A stretch of 64,000 bases of DNA from Acinetobacter dispersus (lineage in GTDB: Bacteria > Pseudomonadota > Gammaproteobacteria > Pseudomonadales > Moraxellaceae): contig NZ_CP041970.1 in NCBI RefSeq assembly GCF_009884975.1, positions 806,001 through 870,000 of the forward strand. The letters are read 5' to 3'. A program made the translations under genes and the position numbers. Shown one piece after another: positions 1 to 8,573 of the stretch. Position 1 is the first letter of the stretch. Every line of letters begins with the position of its first letter. Under the pieces are notes generated by a model that worked only from the letters and a program-made list of their open reading frames with translations, was not told the origin of the DNA and did no database searches.

Positions 1-640
1 AACCTTCAGCCGTTGGAAATAAAAGGGTAAAACATTCATAGTCGGTATGTGCGCCAATACCCGATTGATCTTCAGCCTCGGGATTGTAAGGGTAGTGAAT
101 CAGCCTCAATTGGCTCGGTGCATGCTTTGAATGTGGTTCAAAAAAGTCCTCATTCAAATCAAGTGCCAAAGCAAAAGCTTTAAATAGCTGATTGCCGATG
201 GCTTTGATATGTTGATAATAATTTAAGACAGTGTGTTTAAAGTGGGCATCTTCAGGCCATAGCGTTGGGCCAAGCAAAGGACGACGATGCAGCTCTCCGA
301 GATAGTCATAATTGATGTCATAGGACTCTTTTAGATCATAGACATTGGCTTTAAATTGTTCCTCACCGATTGGCACATAACCACTATGATTTTCTGAAAG
401 GCCAATATAATGCTGCATTTTAGTGGTGTGGTCTTGGTTAAAATATTGCTGCGCGGTTTGTTTTAACTGATCGAACAGTTCAGGTTGAAATTGCTCCCCC
501 TGAATGTATAAGAAGCCGACGTCTTTACAGGCTTGATCAAGTTGCTTCACTACTTGTTTGTGATCTTCTAAACTCGCGCTGTTGAGGAGTGAAATATCAA
601 TTAAGGGCAACACATAATCATGGTTCATGAGATTCACCAT
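1..640 (-). CDS. 2-oxoglutarate/Fe(II)-dependent oxygenase, isopenicillin N synthase-like (partial)
   Basis: The 3' end lies beyond the left edge of the window. The visible N-terminal part (about 210 residues) begins with a DIOX_N-type segment (VLPLIDISLLNS) and runs into IGAHTDYECFTLLFP, which carries the HxD pair expected to bind iron in non-haem 2-oxoglutarate oxygenases. The protein should be cytosolic and oxidise a small molecule; the substrate cannot be read from the sequence. It follows the ABC ATPase gene on the same strand with about 50 bases between them, so it is probably part of the same transcript. The frame is open back to a stop at about 690. No good ribosome-binding site marks the start; ATG at 640 was chosen, with ATG at 628 an alternative. 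Confidence 0.75.
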   Translation of the reverse strand, partial: MVNLMNHDYVLPLIDISLLNSASLEDHKQVVKQLDQACKDVGFLYIQGEQFQPELFDQLKQTAQQYFNQDHTTKMQHYIGLSENHSGYVPIGEEQFKANVYDLKESYDINYDYLGELHRRPLLGPTLWPEDAHFKHTVLNYYQHIKAIGNQLFKAFALALDLNEDFFEPHSKHAPSQLRLIHYPYNPEAEDQSGIGAHTDYECFTLLFPTAEG

Positions 641-693
641 TGGCTGGTCGTCCAGCAATAAATGAAGCAGATTGGGTCGTCCCAAACGCTATT

Positions 694-1572
694 TTATTTC
701 TGTGTACTCATTTGGGTCATACGTGGAATTTTAGGTAAATCCTGCAACGCGGGATCTAGGGCTTCCTCTTGGTGATGCACCAATAGATCAACACGCTGCC
801 GTAGCTGTTTGAATTCAGGTGAATGCATCAGTTCCATGCTTCGTGGACGTGGTAAATCGACTTCGATAATCTCTTTGACTTCACCCGGATTGGCTTTTAA
901 AGCCACAATACGATCTGCCAGTAAAATGGCTTCATCCATGTCATGCGTGACAAATAAAATAGTGATATCAATGTTTTGCCATAAGTCCATGAGATGCTTT
1001 TGCATTTTTTGTCGGGTGTAGGGATCGAGTGCCCCAAAAGGTTCATCCATGAGTAAAATCTTGGGTTCATTGACTAAGGCGCGGGCAATGGCGACACGCT
1101 GTTTCATCCCCCCTGAAAGTTCATGTGGAAACTGATTTTCATATTTTTCTAAGCCAATAATATTGATCCATTCACGCGCCATTTCTTCGGCACGGGTTTG
1201 ACTGATGCCTTTCATCAAAGGGCCAAACATCACATTTTCTTTAACGGTTTTCCATGGAAATAAGGTATAGCCTTGAAACACCATGCCACGTTCTGAACTC
1301 GGGCCTTTAATCTTTTGCCCTTCAACCAGAACTTCACCACTATGGTAGTCATCTAGACCTGCTACCACACGGCTTAAGGTTGATTTTCCACATCCTGAAG
1401 GACCAATCACACAGACAAACTCACGTTTATGAATGCGTAAATCAATTTGGTTCAGCACGGTGCGTTCTGAATCACCATGTTGAAAAATTTGCGTCAGTTG
1501 CTTGGTTTCCAGCATCACGGGACGCGTATAAATATGCTCAAAATAGGATTTGGCATCAAAATTATCCGTCAT
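694..1572 (-). CDS. ABC transporter ATP-binding protein, NitT/TauT (nitrate/sulfonate/taurine) class
   Basis: This is the cytoplasmic ATPase of an importer (292 residues with the start chosen here). It shows Walker [10 protein letters not shown] (about residues 57-65), the Q-loop ([11 protein letters not shown]), the signature LSGGMKQR, Walker B with [12 protein letters not shown], and the switch histidine in [10 protein letters not shown]. The FPW after the Q-loop and the overall sequence fit the SsuB/TauB/NrtD group. An in-frame ATG lies 21 bases further upstream, but ATG 1572 has GGAG seven bases ahead, so it is preferred. That GGAG is inside the last codons of the permease gene, whose TAA sits two bases before this ATG, indicating translational coupling. 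No binding-protein gene is visible in this cluster, so the substrate remains unknown. Confidence 0.88.
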   Translation of the reverse strand: MTDNFDAKSYFEHIYTRPVMLETKQLTQIFQHGDSERTVLNQIDLRIHKREFVCVIGPSGCGKSTLSRVVAGLDDYHSGEVLVEGQKIKGPSSERGMVFQGYTLFPWKTVKENVMFGPLMKGISQTRAEEMAREWINIIGLEKYENQFPHELSGGMKQRVAIARALVNEPKILLMDEPFGALDPYTRQKMQKHLMDLWQNIDITILFVTHDMDEAILLADRIVALKANPGEVKEIIEVDLPRPRSMELMHSPEFKQLRQRVDLLVHHQEEALDPALQDLPKIPRMTQMSTQK

Positions 1573-1574
1573 AT

Positions 1575-2510
1575 TTATACTCCTTTTTTCCATTTAAACA
1601 GGGAACTGCCGAGTTTCATTAGAATCAAATCACATAACAGTCCAATCACCCCAATAATCAGGATAGCTGCATAAACATTATCGAAATTTTGATAACGCGC
1701 TTGTTGAGTAATAAACCAAGTAATTCCTGAGGTAGCACCAATCAGTTCCGACACAATTAAATAGGTCCATGCCCAACCCAGCAACACTCGTTGATCTCGA
1801 TAAATATCAGGCAGTGCCGCTGGGATTACCACATGGAACAGGCTTTTAAGGTTATTGGTGCCTAGTGTATAGCCTGCTTCAACCAAGCCGCGATCAACCA
1901 TTCGAGTGGTATTGGCAATGATCAGAATTTGCTGAAATAAGGTTCCAATTACGATAATGGCAATTTTCGGAGCATCATTAATGCCTAAAATCGCCACCGC
2001 CAATGCCCCAAAGGCAGGTGCAGGCAGGTAGCGAAAAAACTCGACAAAGGGTTCAGTTAGCTTGGAAATGGTATTGGAAAAGCCACACAGAATACCAAGT
2101 GGCACACCGATCAATGAAGAGATAAAAAACGCCGTAAATACAATCTTGATACTGTGCCACAGGCTTTGATGTAACCAAGGTGCATCGGCCTGTTGTGGGG
2201 GCGTGGTAAACGAGGTGAAAAGTGCTTTCGCCACTTGATGCGGTGCAGGCAAATAAATTGGATTGACCAGAATACCTGTAGGCGGTGTTTTGCCTTGATT
2301 GACGGCATCTTGAGCCTCTGCATAATAAGCCTGCTTATCTATTCGGGTGCCTGCCTGTAGATAAGTGGCTGAGCCTGCATTGGTAATTTGAACTTGTGGA
2401 TGCCAGATAAAAGGTAAGTAACTGACACAGCTCCAGATTAAGATGGGAATCAGAAAAGATCCCAAACTCAAGTAGAGCTTTTTCCTTTTTGACAATACTG
2501 AATGATGCAT
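1575..2510 (-). CDS. ABC transporter permease, NitT/TauT class
   Basis: A 311-residue inner-membrane permease of the BPD_transp_1 type, paired with the ATPase gene that follows. It has an N-terminal membrane segment (residues 13-32), a hydrophilic stretch of about 65 residues that is longer than in SsuC/TauC proteins, and then the multi-span permease domain. The EAA-type coupling loop contains EAGYTLGTNNLKSLFHVVIP. The long loop (residues about 35-100) probably faces the periplasm and is an unusual feature. It might contact a dedicated binding protein that is not in the window. Two identical 12-base direct repeats lie just upstream of the start. Confidence 0.87.
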   Translation of the reverse strand: MHHSVLSKRKKLYLSLGSFLIPILIWSCVSYLPFIWHPQVQITNAGSATYLQAGTRIDKQAYYAEAQDAVNQGKTPPTGILVNPIYLPAPHQVAKALFTSFTTPPQQADAPWLHQSLWHSIKIVFTAFFISSLIGVPLGILCGFSNTISKLTEPFVEFFRYLPAPAFGALAVAILGINDAPKIAIIVIGTLFQQILIIANTTRMVDRGLVEAGYTLGTNNLKSLFHVVIPAALPDIYRDQRVLLGWAWTYLIVSELIGATSGITWFITQQARYQNFDNVYAAILIIGVIGLLCDLILMKLGSSLFKWKKGV

Positions 2511-2525
2511 AGGTGCACACCCGTA

Positions 2526-2558
2526 GTAATACTAATTGAATAAAACGTAATACTAATT
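2526..2558 (-). promoter_or_regulatory. 21-bp-spaced direct repeats upstream of the ABC permease gene
   Basis: The 12-mer GTAATACTAATT (plus strand) occurs at 2526-2537 and again at 2547-2558, so the two copies are exactly 21 bp apart, two turns of the helix. They lie 16-48 bases upstream of the permease start codon. Same-face direct repeats of this kind are typical operator half-sites for a dimeric regulator. The regulator is not identifiable here. Confidence 0.45.
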
Positions 2559-2680
2559 AGCAATTTTGATGCCAGTGCAGATGCTGAATCGCAAAATCAG
2601 GATGAAGTGCATTCAATGAAAAGCGAGATAGGCACTTTGTAATGCTTTTAATGTGTTTGTGCCTATCTGTAAGTGAGTCC

Positions 2681-2935
2681 TTAATGCTTGAATAGATTCA
2701 GGTTGTTGAATTTTATAAGCAGTTGATCAGGAGATTCTACCCACGCTGGGTCAGACTGAATACAATCGATGGGACAGACAGCGAGGCAGGTGGGTGCTGT
2801 GTAGAAACCGACGCATTCAGTGCAACGTTGTGGGTCGATTTCATAGACTTTTGCACCTTCATTAATCGCTTGATTGGGGCATTCAGGCAAGCACATATCA
2901 CAATTGATACATGCATTGGTAATGATGAGTGCCAT
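2681..2935 (-). CDS. 2[4Fe-4S] ferredoxin, YfhL-like
   Basis: An 84-residue electron carrier. Cysteines fall in two cluster motifs: C9-C12-C15-C19-P and C38-C41-C50-C54-P, with the long CxxCx8CxxxCP spacing in the second motif that is typical of YfhL/Alvin ferredoxins. An in-frame ATG lies seven codons upstream, inside the preceding gene, but ATG 2935 gives the family's usual MALIIT start. The TGA of the TrhP-like gene lies one base before this ATG, so translation is probably coupled. This tight pairing suggests, as inference, that the ferredoxin supplies electrons to, or helps assemble a cluster in, the TrhP-like protein. Confidence 0.9.
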   Translation of the reverse strand: MALIITNACINCDMCLPECPNQAINEGAKVYEIDPQRCTECVGFYTAPTCLAVCPIDCIQSDPAWVESPDQLLIKFNNLNLFKH

Positions 2936-2936
2936 A

Positions 2937-4307
2937 TCAATCTGCCGAATAGGCAAGTGCTGCAGATTGCAACTCGGTTGTGGCGTGCGGCAAATTACGA
3001 ATCAATAGGGCATATTCAATATCGATCTCAGCGGAGAGTGGGATTTCTACGATATGACTTGAACCTTTGGCATTTTCAATGGCATTGCCCTTAAGATCAC
3101 GCATCTGTTCTAATTTGAAGTTGATATTGCCTTTGGGTGTCATCAATTCAAGCGAATCACCAATCACAAAGCGGTTTTTAACCTCAATGCGAATATAGCC
3201 GCCATTGCGACCCATCACTTCGCCGCAAAATTGTTGATAGTCAAAATGTGATGATCCGTCTGCATAATTTTGATAATCGCTATGCACATGACGACGCAAG
3301 AAGCCTTCGGTATAACCACGATTGGCCAATCCTTCCAGTTGAGTCATCAGGCTTGGGTCAAAGACTTTGCCTGCCAGTGCATCATCAATGGCTTTGCGGT
3401 AAATCTGCGCAGTACGAGCACAATAAAAATAAGATTTGGTACGACCCTCGATCTTTAAAGAAGCAACACCCATTTGAGTCAGACGATCGACATGCTGTAC
3501 TGCACGTAGGTCTTTGGAGTTCATGAAATAGGTGCCATGCTCATCTTCTTCGGCGGCAAACATGTCTTCATCATTACGCTGCACTAAAACAGTTTGCGCC
3601 GTAATTGTGCTGTTGTTTGATGTCTGTGAGCAACATTGCTGTTGGGTATCGACTTGCTGAACAGGAATGACATCACCATTGGCATCTTCTTGCGCTGAGT
3701 GGATTTTATAGTCCCAACGACATGCATTGGTGCAGGCCCCTTGATTGGCATCACGTTTATTCATATAGCCCGATAACAAGCAACGTCCTGAATAGGCCAT
3801 ACATAGTGCACCATGTACAAACACTTCCAGTTCAATTTCAGGGACATGTTTCTGGATTTCTTCTATTTCTTCGAGCGAAAGTTCTCGTGACAAGATCACG
3901 CGACTTAGACCATAGTCTTTCCAGAATTTTACTGTGGCCCAGTTAATGGCATTGGCTTGTACTGACAGATGAATCTGCATCTCGGGGAAATATTCACGTA
4001 CTAACATAATCAAACCAGGATCAGACATAATCAATGCGTCTGGCTGCATGGCAATAATCGGTTCAATGTCTCGGATAAAGTTTTTGAGCTTGCTGTTATG
4101 TGGCTGGATATTGACCACCACATAAAATTTTTTGCCTAGGGTGTGGGCTTCATCAATCCCGATTTTTAAATTGTCATGGTCAAATTCATTGTTACGCACG
4201 CGTAAGCTATAACGTGGTTGGCCTGCATAGACCGCATCGGCACCATAAGCAAAGGCATAACGCATATTTTTAAGTGAACCAGCAGGAGAGAGTAATTCAG
4301 TATTCAT
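2937..4307 (-). CDS. U32-family protein, TrhP/YegQ-like tRNA hydroxylation protein
   Basis: 456 residues. The N-terminus (ELLSPAGSLKNMRYAFAYGA) and the U32 signature EVFVHGALCMAYSGRC followed by LLS are clear, with further cysteines in ACTNACRW that fit an iron-sulfur site. In E. coli, YegQ (TrhP) is needed for 5-hydroxyuridine at tRNA position 34, using prephenate; the family is often still labelled peptidase or collagenase. A hydrophilic insertion with paired cysteines (QQQCCSQTS) occupies about residues 205-260. The gene is followed directly by a ferredoxin gene. TrhP is the best assignment, but RlhA/YdcP-type rRNA hydroxylation proteins are close relatives. Confidence 0.85.
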   Translation of the reverse strand: MNTELLSPAGSLKNMRYAFAYGADAVYAGQPRYSLRVRNNEFDHDNLKIGIDEAHTLGKKFYVVVNIQPHNSKLKNFIRDIEPIIAMQPDALIMSDPGLIMLVREYFPEMQIHLSVQANAINWATVKFWKDYGLSRVILSRELSLEEIEEIQKHVPEIELEVFVHGALCMAYSGRCLLSGYMNKRDANQGACTNACRWDYKIHSAQEDANGDVIPVQQVDTQQQCCSQTSNNSTITAQTVLVQRNDEDMFAAEEDEHGTYFMNSKDLRAVQHVDRLTQMGVASLKIEGRTKSYFYCARTAQIYRKAIDDALAGKVFDPSLMTQLEGLANRGYTEGFLRRHVHSDYQNYADGSSHFDYQQFCGEVMGRNGGYIRIEVKNRFVIGDSLELMTPKGNINFKLEQMRDLKGNAIENAKGSSHIVEIPLSAEIDIEYALLIRNLPHATTELQSAALAYSAD

Positions 4308-4424
4308 GATGCAGCATAAAAGGCATATAAAAAATAAGGAATTATTCTAGAAAGTTCAGTACAAGGATTCAACCTAGCATTTTGCTCAGGATTTTATAGA
4401 TGTTTAGGAAAAATCTAGGCCATA

Positions 4425-4448
4425 AAAAAGCACCCGAAGGTGCTTTTT
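4425..4448 (-). terminator. Rho-independent terminator of the glycine-zipper gene
   Basis: AAAAAGCACC (4425-4434), loop CGAA, GGTGCTTTTT (4439-4448): a perfect 10-bp stem with a T run on either strand. It lies four bases after the end of the minus-strand gene at 4453. Confidence 0.85.
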
Positions 4449-4452
4449 AGAA

Positions 4453-4881
4453 TTAGTGATGACGGTGCTTTCTTTTCTTCTTGTATTTTTTAGACTGGTA
4501 ATTGTCATAGTCACGGTCTTGACCTACTTTACGGCCTAGAGCAGAACCACCTGCCGCACCAGCAGCAGCACCGATATAACCGCCAGTCGTACCACCGAGG
4601 TTTTTACCGACAGTATAACCACCCACGCCACCTAAACCACCACCAATGGCAGCTTCAGTACGGGTACGTTTGCTACTTGCAGCCGCTGCACCACCAGCAC
4701 CACCGAGTGCAGAGCCAATCATTGCACCGCTGTTTCCACCCATTTCTTTACCAATTGCAGTACCTACAACACTACCAAGCGCAGACGTCGCAGCAACACG
4801 GGTTGCATTATCAGCATGAGCAGCAGTAACCAATGATGAGCTCGCAAAAACAGCAGCACATAACCAAGCATTTAATTTCAT
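4453..4881 (-). CDS. Exported glycine-zipper protein with basic tail
   Basis: 142 residues. Residues 1-23 form a signal peptide ending in AHA. The body is a series of glycine-zipper repeats (for example GSVVGTAIGKEMGGNSGAMIG and GGLGGVGGYTVGKNLGG), which normally pack as membrane-associated helices. The C-terminus is a strongly basic and histidine-rich tail (KKYKKKRKHRHH). It resembles the glycine-zipper periplasmic or outer-membrane proteins common in Acinetobacter, whose role is not established. The repeats are protein-level repeats and not mobile DNA. Confidence 0.8.
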   Translation of the reverse strand: MKLNAWLCAAVFASSSLVTAAHADNATRVAATSALGSVVGTAIGKEMGGNSGAMIGSALGGAGGAAAASSKRTRTEAAIGGGLGGVGGYTVGKNLGGTTGGYIGAAAGAAGGSALGRKVGQDRDYDNYQSKKYKKKRKHRHH

Positions 4882-5081
4882 TTTTGACTCCGTGTCCGAA
4901 ACATGGCGGACCTCTTTTTCATGGCTGCAAATGTAACAAAATTTGCATATGAAAGTGTGGAGAAGCTTTCCTGAATTATTACTCTTTAGTGTCTGGATTG
5001 TAGTGTTTTGTTGCTAAGAATATCGAAGAATGAGGGTTAAGTTCGATTAAACAATAAGATAGTTAATCACTGCACAAAAAT

Positions 5082-5108
5082 AATGAAACCTTGTTTTAAG
5101 GTTTCATT
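5082..5108 (-). terminator. Rho-independent terminator downstream of the YiaA-like gene
   Basis: AATGAAACCTT (5082-5092), loop GTTTT, AAGGTTTCATT (5098-5108): 11-bp stem. T-rich runs follow on both strands, so it may act in either direction. It ends 10 bases from the stop codon of the gene starting at 5586. Confidence 0.8.
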
Positions 5109-5118
5109 CATTTTTTAA

Positions 5119-5586
5119 TTAATCTAATTGATCATCTTTTACAGCTTGTTCTTCAAGTTTGAGCTGACGAGGATTCAGTTCAGTTTGCAAACGTAGATAA
5201 TTTAAGTCACGGATATTCTTTTGGGTTGCGACTACGCCAAACAGACTTAATAAGAAAGACATGATGTAAAAGCCTTTTTCACTCATGCTCAGATCCGCAT
5301 TCCATAAGCTCACCAATAAAAGACCGATACAAAGTGCCATCGAAGCCCAACATAGCCCATAGTAAATCGCCGTAACGGGAATTTCTTCGAGTTGGTCACG
5401 CACGGTTTTCTGTAAAGAAGCCGCAGAAAAAAGTCCATAAAGCAAGATCACCAGATAATAGCCTTTTTCATGCAAGGGCATATTGGCATTCCATAGACCA
5501 ATCATAAAGCCAACGCCACCTGCAAGTAAGGCCACCCAGCTCGCAGCAATAAAGGCTGAGGTGGGGCGGTTTATAAAATTATTCAT
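5119..5586 (-). CDS. YiaA/YiaB-family inner-membrane protein
   Basis: 155 residues with a duplicated two-helix unit. Each half has a pair of hydrophobic segments joined by a similar motif (LWNANMPLHEKGYYLV and LWNADLSMSEKGFYIM), followed by QKTVRD or QKNIRD. This is the yiaA/B two-helix domain of unknown function. The C-terminal 35 residues are charged and probably cytosolic. The gene is divergent from prfA, with about 240 bases of intergenic DNA that should hold both promoters. Confidence 0.82.
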   Translation of the reverse strand: MNNFINRPTSAFIAASWVALLAGGVGFMIGLWNANMPLHEKGYYLVILLYGLFSAASLQKTVRDQLEEIPVTAIYYGLCWASMALCIGLLLVSLWNADLSMSEKGFYIMSFLLSLFGVVATQKNIRDLNYLRLQTELNPRQLKLEEQAVKDDQLD

Positions 5587-5824
5587 AGATTATCCTATTG
5601 TTTTATCTTTCTATTTGTCTTTCATTATTTATATATAAGCCTTGATCAGAGAACAAGCAATGAAAACTAAAACTGAACAATTTGTGATGAAATGGGTGAG
5701 GAATAGTAAGTTCCCCTGATTCTCTATGTCTTTTAAGCAGTAGAGTCTGTAAACTATGCGCAATTTTTTGATTTTGCTCGTGCTTCATTGGCACTGAGTC
5801 TTTAGATTTTGAGATATTCCGCCC

Positions 5825-6913
5825 ATGAAAGCATCACTCCGTTTAAGACTCGATCAACTTTGTGATCGTCACGAAGAGCTGACTGCATTACTCGCTGATG
5901 TAGAAGTAATTTCGGACAATAAACGTTTTCGTAAACTGTCCCGTGAACACAATGATTTAACTGAAATCACCGAGGTTTGGAGCAAATATCGTCAAGCGGA
6001 AGAAGATATCGAAACGGCTGAAATGATGAAATCAGATCCTGATTTCAAAGACATGGCCGAGGAAGAAATCAAAGAAAATAAAGCACTTTTGCTTGCGCTT
6101 GAAGAGCAGTTAAACGTGTTGATGATTCCGAAAGATCCAAATGATGCCAACGCAGCCTATCTTGAGGTGCGTGCGGGTACAGGTGGTGATGAAGCTGCGA
6201 TCTTCTCGGGTGATTTATTCCGTATGTATAGCAAATACGCTGAAACACAAGGCTGGCGTATCGAAGTGCTTTCTGAAAATGAAGGTGAGCATGGCGGCTA
6301 TAAAGAAATCATTTGCCGTATTGATGGCGAAGGCGTCTATGGTCGCTTGAAATTTGAAAGTGGTGCACACCGCGTACAACGTGTCCCTGCGACTGAATCA
6401 CAAGGCCGTGTACATACTTCGGCTTGTACGGTTGCGATTCTGCCAGAAGTCGATGTAGATACCACTGTTGAAATCAATCCTGCCGATTTGCGTATTGATA
6501 CTTACCGTGCATCAGGTGCGGGTGGTCAGCACATTAACAAAACTGATTCAGCAGTGCGTATTACCCATATTCCATCGGGTGTGGTGGTGGAATGTCAGGA
6601 AGAGCGTTCTCAGCATAAGAACAAAGCCAAAGCGATGGCTTTATTAGTTTCACGTTTAGAAAATGCCAAACGTGCGGCAGCAGATGCAGCAACCTCAGAA
6701 ATGCGCCGTGACTTGGTTGGTTCGGGTGACCGTTCAGAGCGTATTCGTACCTATAACTATCCGCAAGGTCGTATGACCGATCACCGTATCAACCTGACTT
6801 TATATAAGTTAGATGCAATTATGGAAGGTGATTTAACTGAATTGCTGGATAGCTTACACCGTGAATATCAAGCGGATCAGTTGGCGATGCTTGCACAGGA
6901 AAATGGCGGCTAA
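5825..6913 (+). CDS. prfA: Peptide chain release factor 1
   Basis: 362 residues, the usual RF1 length. It recognises UAA and UAG in the ribosomal A site and triggers peptide release. The GGQ motif is present in [16 protein letters not shown] (about residue 233), and the stop-codon-reading PAT motif is in [17 protein letters not shown]. The N-terminal coiled coil is visible in residues 1-100. The stop codon overlaps the prmC start (TAATG), so PrmC, which methylates the GGQ glutamine, is translationally coupled to its substrate. Confidence 0.98.
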   Translation: MKASLRLRLDQLCDRHEELTALLADVEVISDNKRFRKLSREHNDLTEITEVWSKYRQAEEDIETAEMMKSDPDFKDMAEEEIKENKALLLALEEQLNVLMIPKDPNDANAAYLEVRAGTGGDEAAIFSGDLFRMYSKYAETQGWRIEVLSENEGEHGGYKEIICRIDGEGVYGRLKFESGAHRVQRVPATESQGRVHTSACTVAILPEVDVDTTVEINPADLRIDTYRASGAGGQHINKTDSAVRITHIPSGVVVECQEERSQHKNKAKAMALLVSRLENAKRAAADAATSEMRRDLVGSGDRSERIRTYNYPQGRMTDHRINLTLYKLDAIMEGDLTELLDSLHREYQADQLAMLAQENGG

Positions 6914-7728
6914 TGAATATTGCTCAAGCATTAGAGATCAAAGGTGAAATTGATAGCTATGAACGTCAAGAGGCGGCGTGGCTACTCGAACATATTTTGG
7001 GGATCAATGCCTTAGAACTTAAATTAAGACTTGAGCAAGAACTGACTGAAATGCAGGAGCAAGCTTATTTAGATGGGCTGGCTCGTATCGAACAAGGTGA
7101 ACCGTTGGCCTATGTCACAGGTTCACAACCGTTTTGGACGCTCGATTTAAAAGTCACCCATGACACTTTGGTGCCGCGTCCCGATACCGAAATCCTTGTG
7201 GAAACGGTATTAAAACTGCCTTTAAGTTCACAAGCCAATATTGTTGACCTAGGTACAGGCACAGGTGCGATTGCTTTGTCACTCGCGTGTGAGCGTCCAC
7301 AGTGGCAAGTAATTGCAACTGATATCTATGCACCGACTTTGGCGGTGGCGCAGGACAATGCCGTTCGACATGGTCTCATGCAGGTCAAGTTTGCTTGTGG
7401 CGCTTGGTTTGAGGCTTTAGAACAGCAACAGTTTGATCTGATTGTCTCGAATCCGCCATATATTGATCCTGACGATGTGCATATGCAAAAGCTCAAGTCT
7501 GAACCTGAGCGTGCATTGATTGCAGATAAGCAGGGTATGGCAGATATTGAGATTATCATCACCCAAGGTAAAGACTGGCTTAAACCGAATGGCTGGATTG
7601 TGCTTGAACATGGTTATGACCAAGGCCAAGCAGTACGTGATATTTTTGAGCAGCATCATTTTAGCCAGATTAAAACAATTCAGGACTACGGACAAAATGA
7701 CCGCGTGACCTTGGCCTGTTGGATCTAA
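6913..7728 (+). CDS. prmC: Peptide chain release factor N5-glutamine methyltransferase
   Basis: 271 residues. It methylates the glutamine of the GGQ motif in RF1 and RF2. The S-adenosylmethionine site is VDLGTGTGAI (residues 111-120) and the catalytic NPPY is at residues 180-183. The helical substrate-binding domain precedes them. It overlaps prfA by one base and its 3' end overlaps the end of the convergent permease gene by four bases. Confidence 0.97.
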   Translation: MNIAQALEIKGEIDSYERQEAAWLLEHILGINALELKLRLEQELTEMQEQAYLDGLARIEQGEPLAYVTGSQPFWTLDLKVTHDTLVPRPDTEILVETVLKLPLSSQANIVDLGTGTGAIALSLACERPQWQVIATDIYAPTLAVAQDNAVRHGLMQVKFACGAWFEALEQQQFDLIVSNPPYIDPDDVHMQKLKSEPERALIADKQGMADIEIIITQGKDWLKPNGWIVLEHGYDQGQAVRDIFEQHHFSQIKTIQDYGQNDRVTLACWI

Positions 7729-8570
7729 GCTTGTTTGTGGATGCTATCACGCCAACCTAATAATCTATTTTCCAGTAGTTTCATCAAACTGTCGGATATT
7801 TTTCCAAGCAAAGCCAATAAAATAATCGCAATAATTACAATATCTGGGCGTGAAGTTTCTCGTCCATCACTGAGTAGATAACCAATTCCTTGAGTTGCGG
7901 CAATCAGTTCCGCTGCAATCATAAACATCCACGATAAGCTCAAGCTATTGCGTAAACCGGTCAGGATTCCAGAAGAAGCAGCAGGCAACACAATGGAGAT
8001 AACCCGTTGCAATGCATTGAGGCGATAGACCTTTCCAACCTCAATCAGTTTTCGATCTACATTATGGATGGCTGCGACCGTATTGGTATAGGTCGGGAAA
8101 AATGCACCTATCGCAATCAGCGTGATTTTAGAAGATTCATCAATCCCTAACCAAAGTAATAATAATGGAATCCATGCAAGGCTTGGAATGGATTTGAGTG
8201 CGGAAAAAGTGGGTTCTAAATAGGCTTCTACTTCTTTGCTTAAGCCGACCCAAATCGCAAAAATTAAAGCGAAACCACTACCGATTGCAAAACCGATGAG
8301 TACCCGCCGTGTACTGATGTAAATGTGCTGCAGTAAATCAGTTTGAGCCAAATCCCAAAAAGATTGCCACAAACTACTGGGTGCAGGAAGTAAATATGCA
8401 TCGATATCGCCATTTCTGACTAAAAATTCACAGAGTATTAACAGCAGAGTAGGAAGTAGCAATGCTTTTAGCCAACGAATGAGGTTTGGGCTAAAACGCT
8501 TTTTATTTGTTTGTGCGCTTTGCTGAGCTAGAAAATCCGTTAGCTCTGCTTTGTGACTTGAATTGCGCAT
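7725..8570 (-). CDS. ABC transporter permease, SsuC/TauC-like
   Basis: 281 residues with about six membrane segments after a basic, hydrophilic N-terminus of about 30 residues. The coupling loop EVGKVYRLNALQRVISIVLP and the family pattern fit sulfonate/nitrate/taurine importers. It follows the binding-protein gene with only three bases between stop and start. There is no ATPase gene here, so an ATPase made elsewhere must complete the transporter. The ATPase encoded at 694-1572 is a candidate by family only. Confidence 0.88.
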   Translation of the reverse strand: MRNSSHKAELTDFLAQQSAQTNKKRFSPNLIRWLKALLLPTLLLILCEFLVRNGDIDAYLLPAPSSLWQSFWDLAQTDLLQHIYISTRRVLIGFAIGSGFALIFAIWVGLSKEVEAYLEPTFSALKSIPSLAWIPLLLLWLGIDESSKITLIAIGAFFPTYTNTVAAIHNVDRKLIEVGKVYRLNALQRVISIVLPAASSGILTGLRNSLSLSWMFMIAAELIAATQGIGYLLSDGRETSRPDIVIIAIILLALLGKISDSLMKLLENRLLGWRDSIHKQA

Positions 8571-8573
8571 GGA

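Noticed and set aside
2723..3094. A 123-codon plus-strand frame opposite the ferredoxin and TrhP-like genes.
   Set aside because: It is antisense to two well-supported genes and shows no protein family pattern.
4500..4800. Repetitive, glycine-codon-rich DNA that might be taken for a repeat array.
   Set aside because: The repeats are irregular at DNA level and encode glycine-zipper helices in one open frame; there are no constant repeats with unique spacers.
5603..5794. A 63-codon minus-strand frame between the YiaA-like gene and prfA.
   Set aside because: No ribosome site, no recognisable protein pattern, and it occupies the shared promoter region of two divergent genes.
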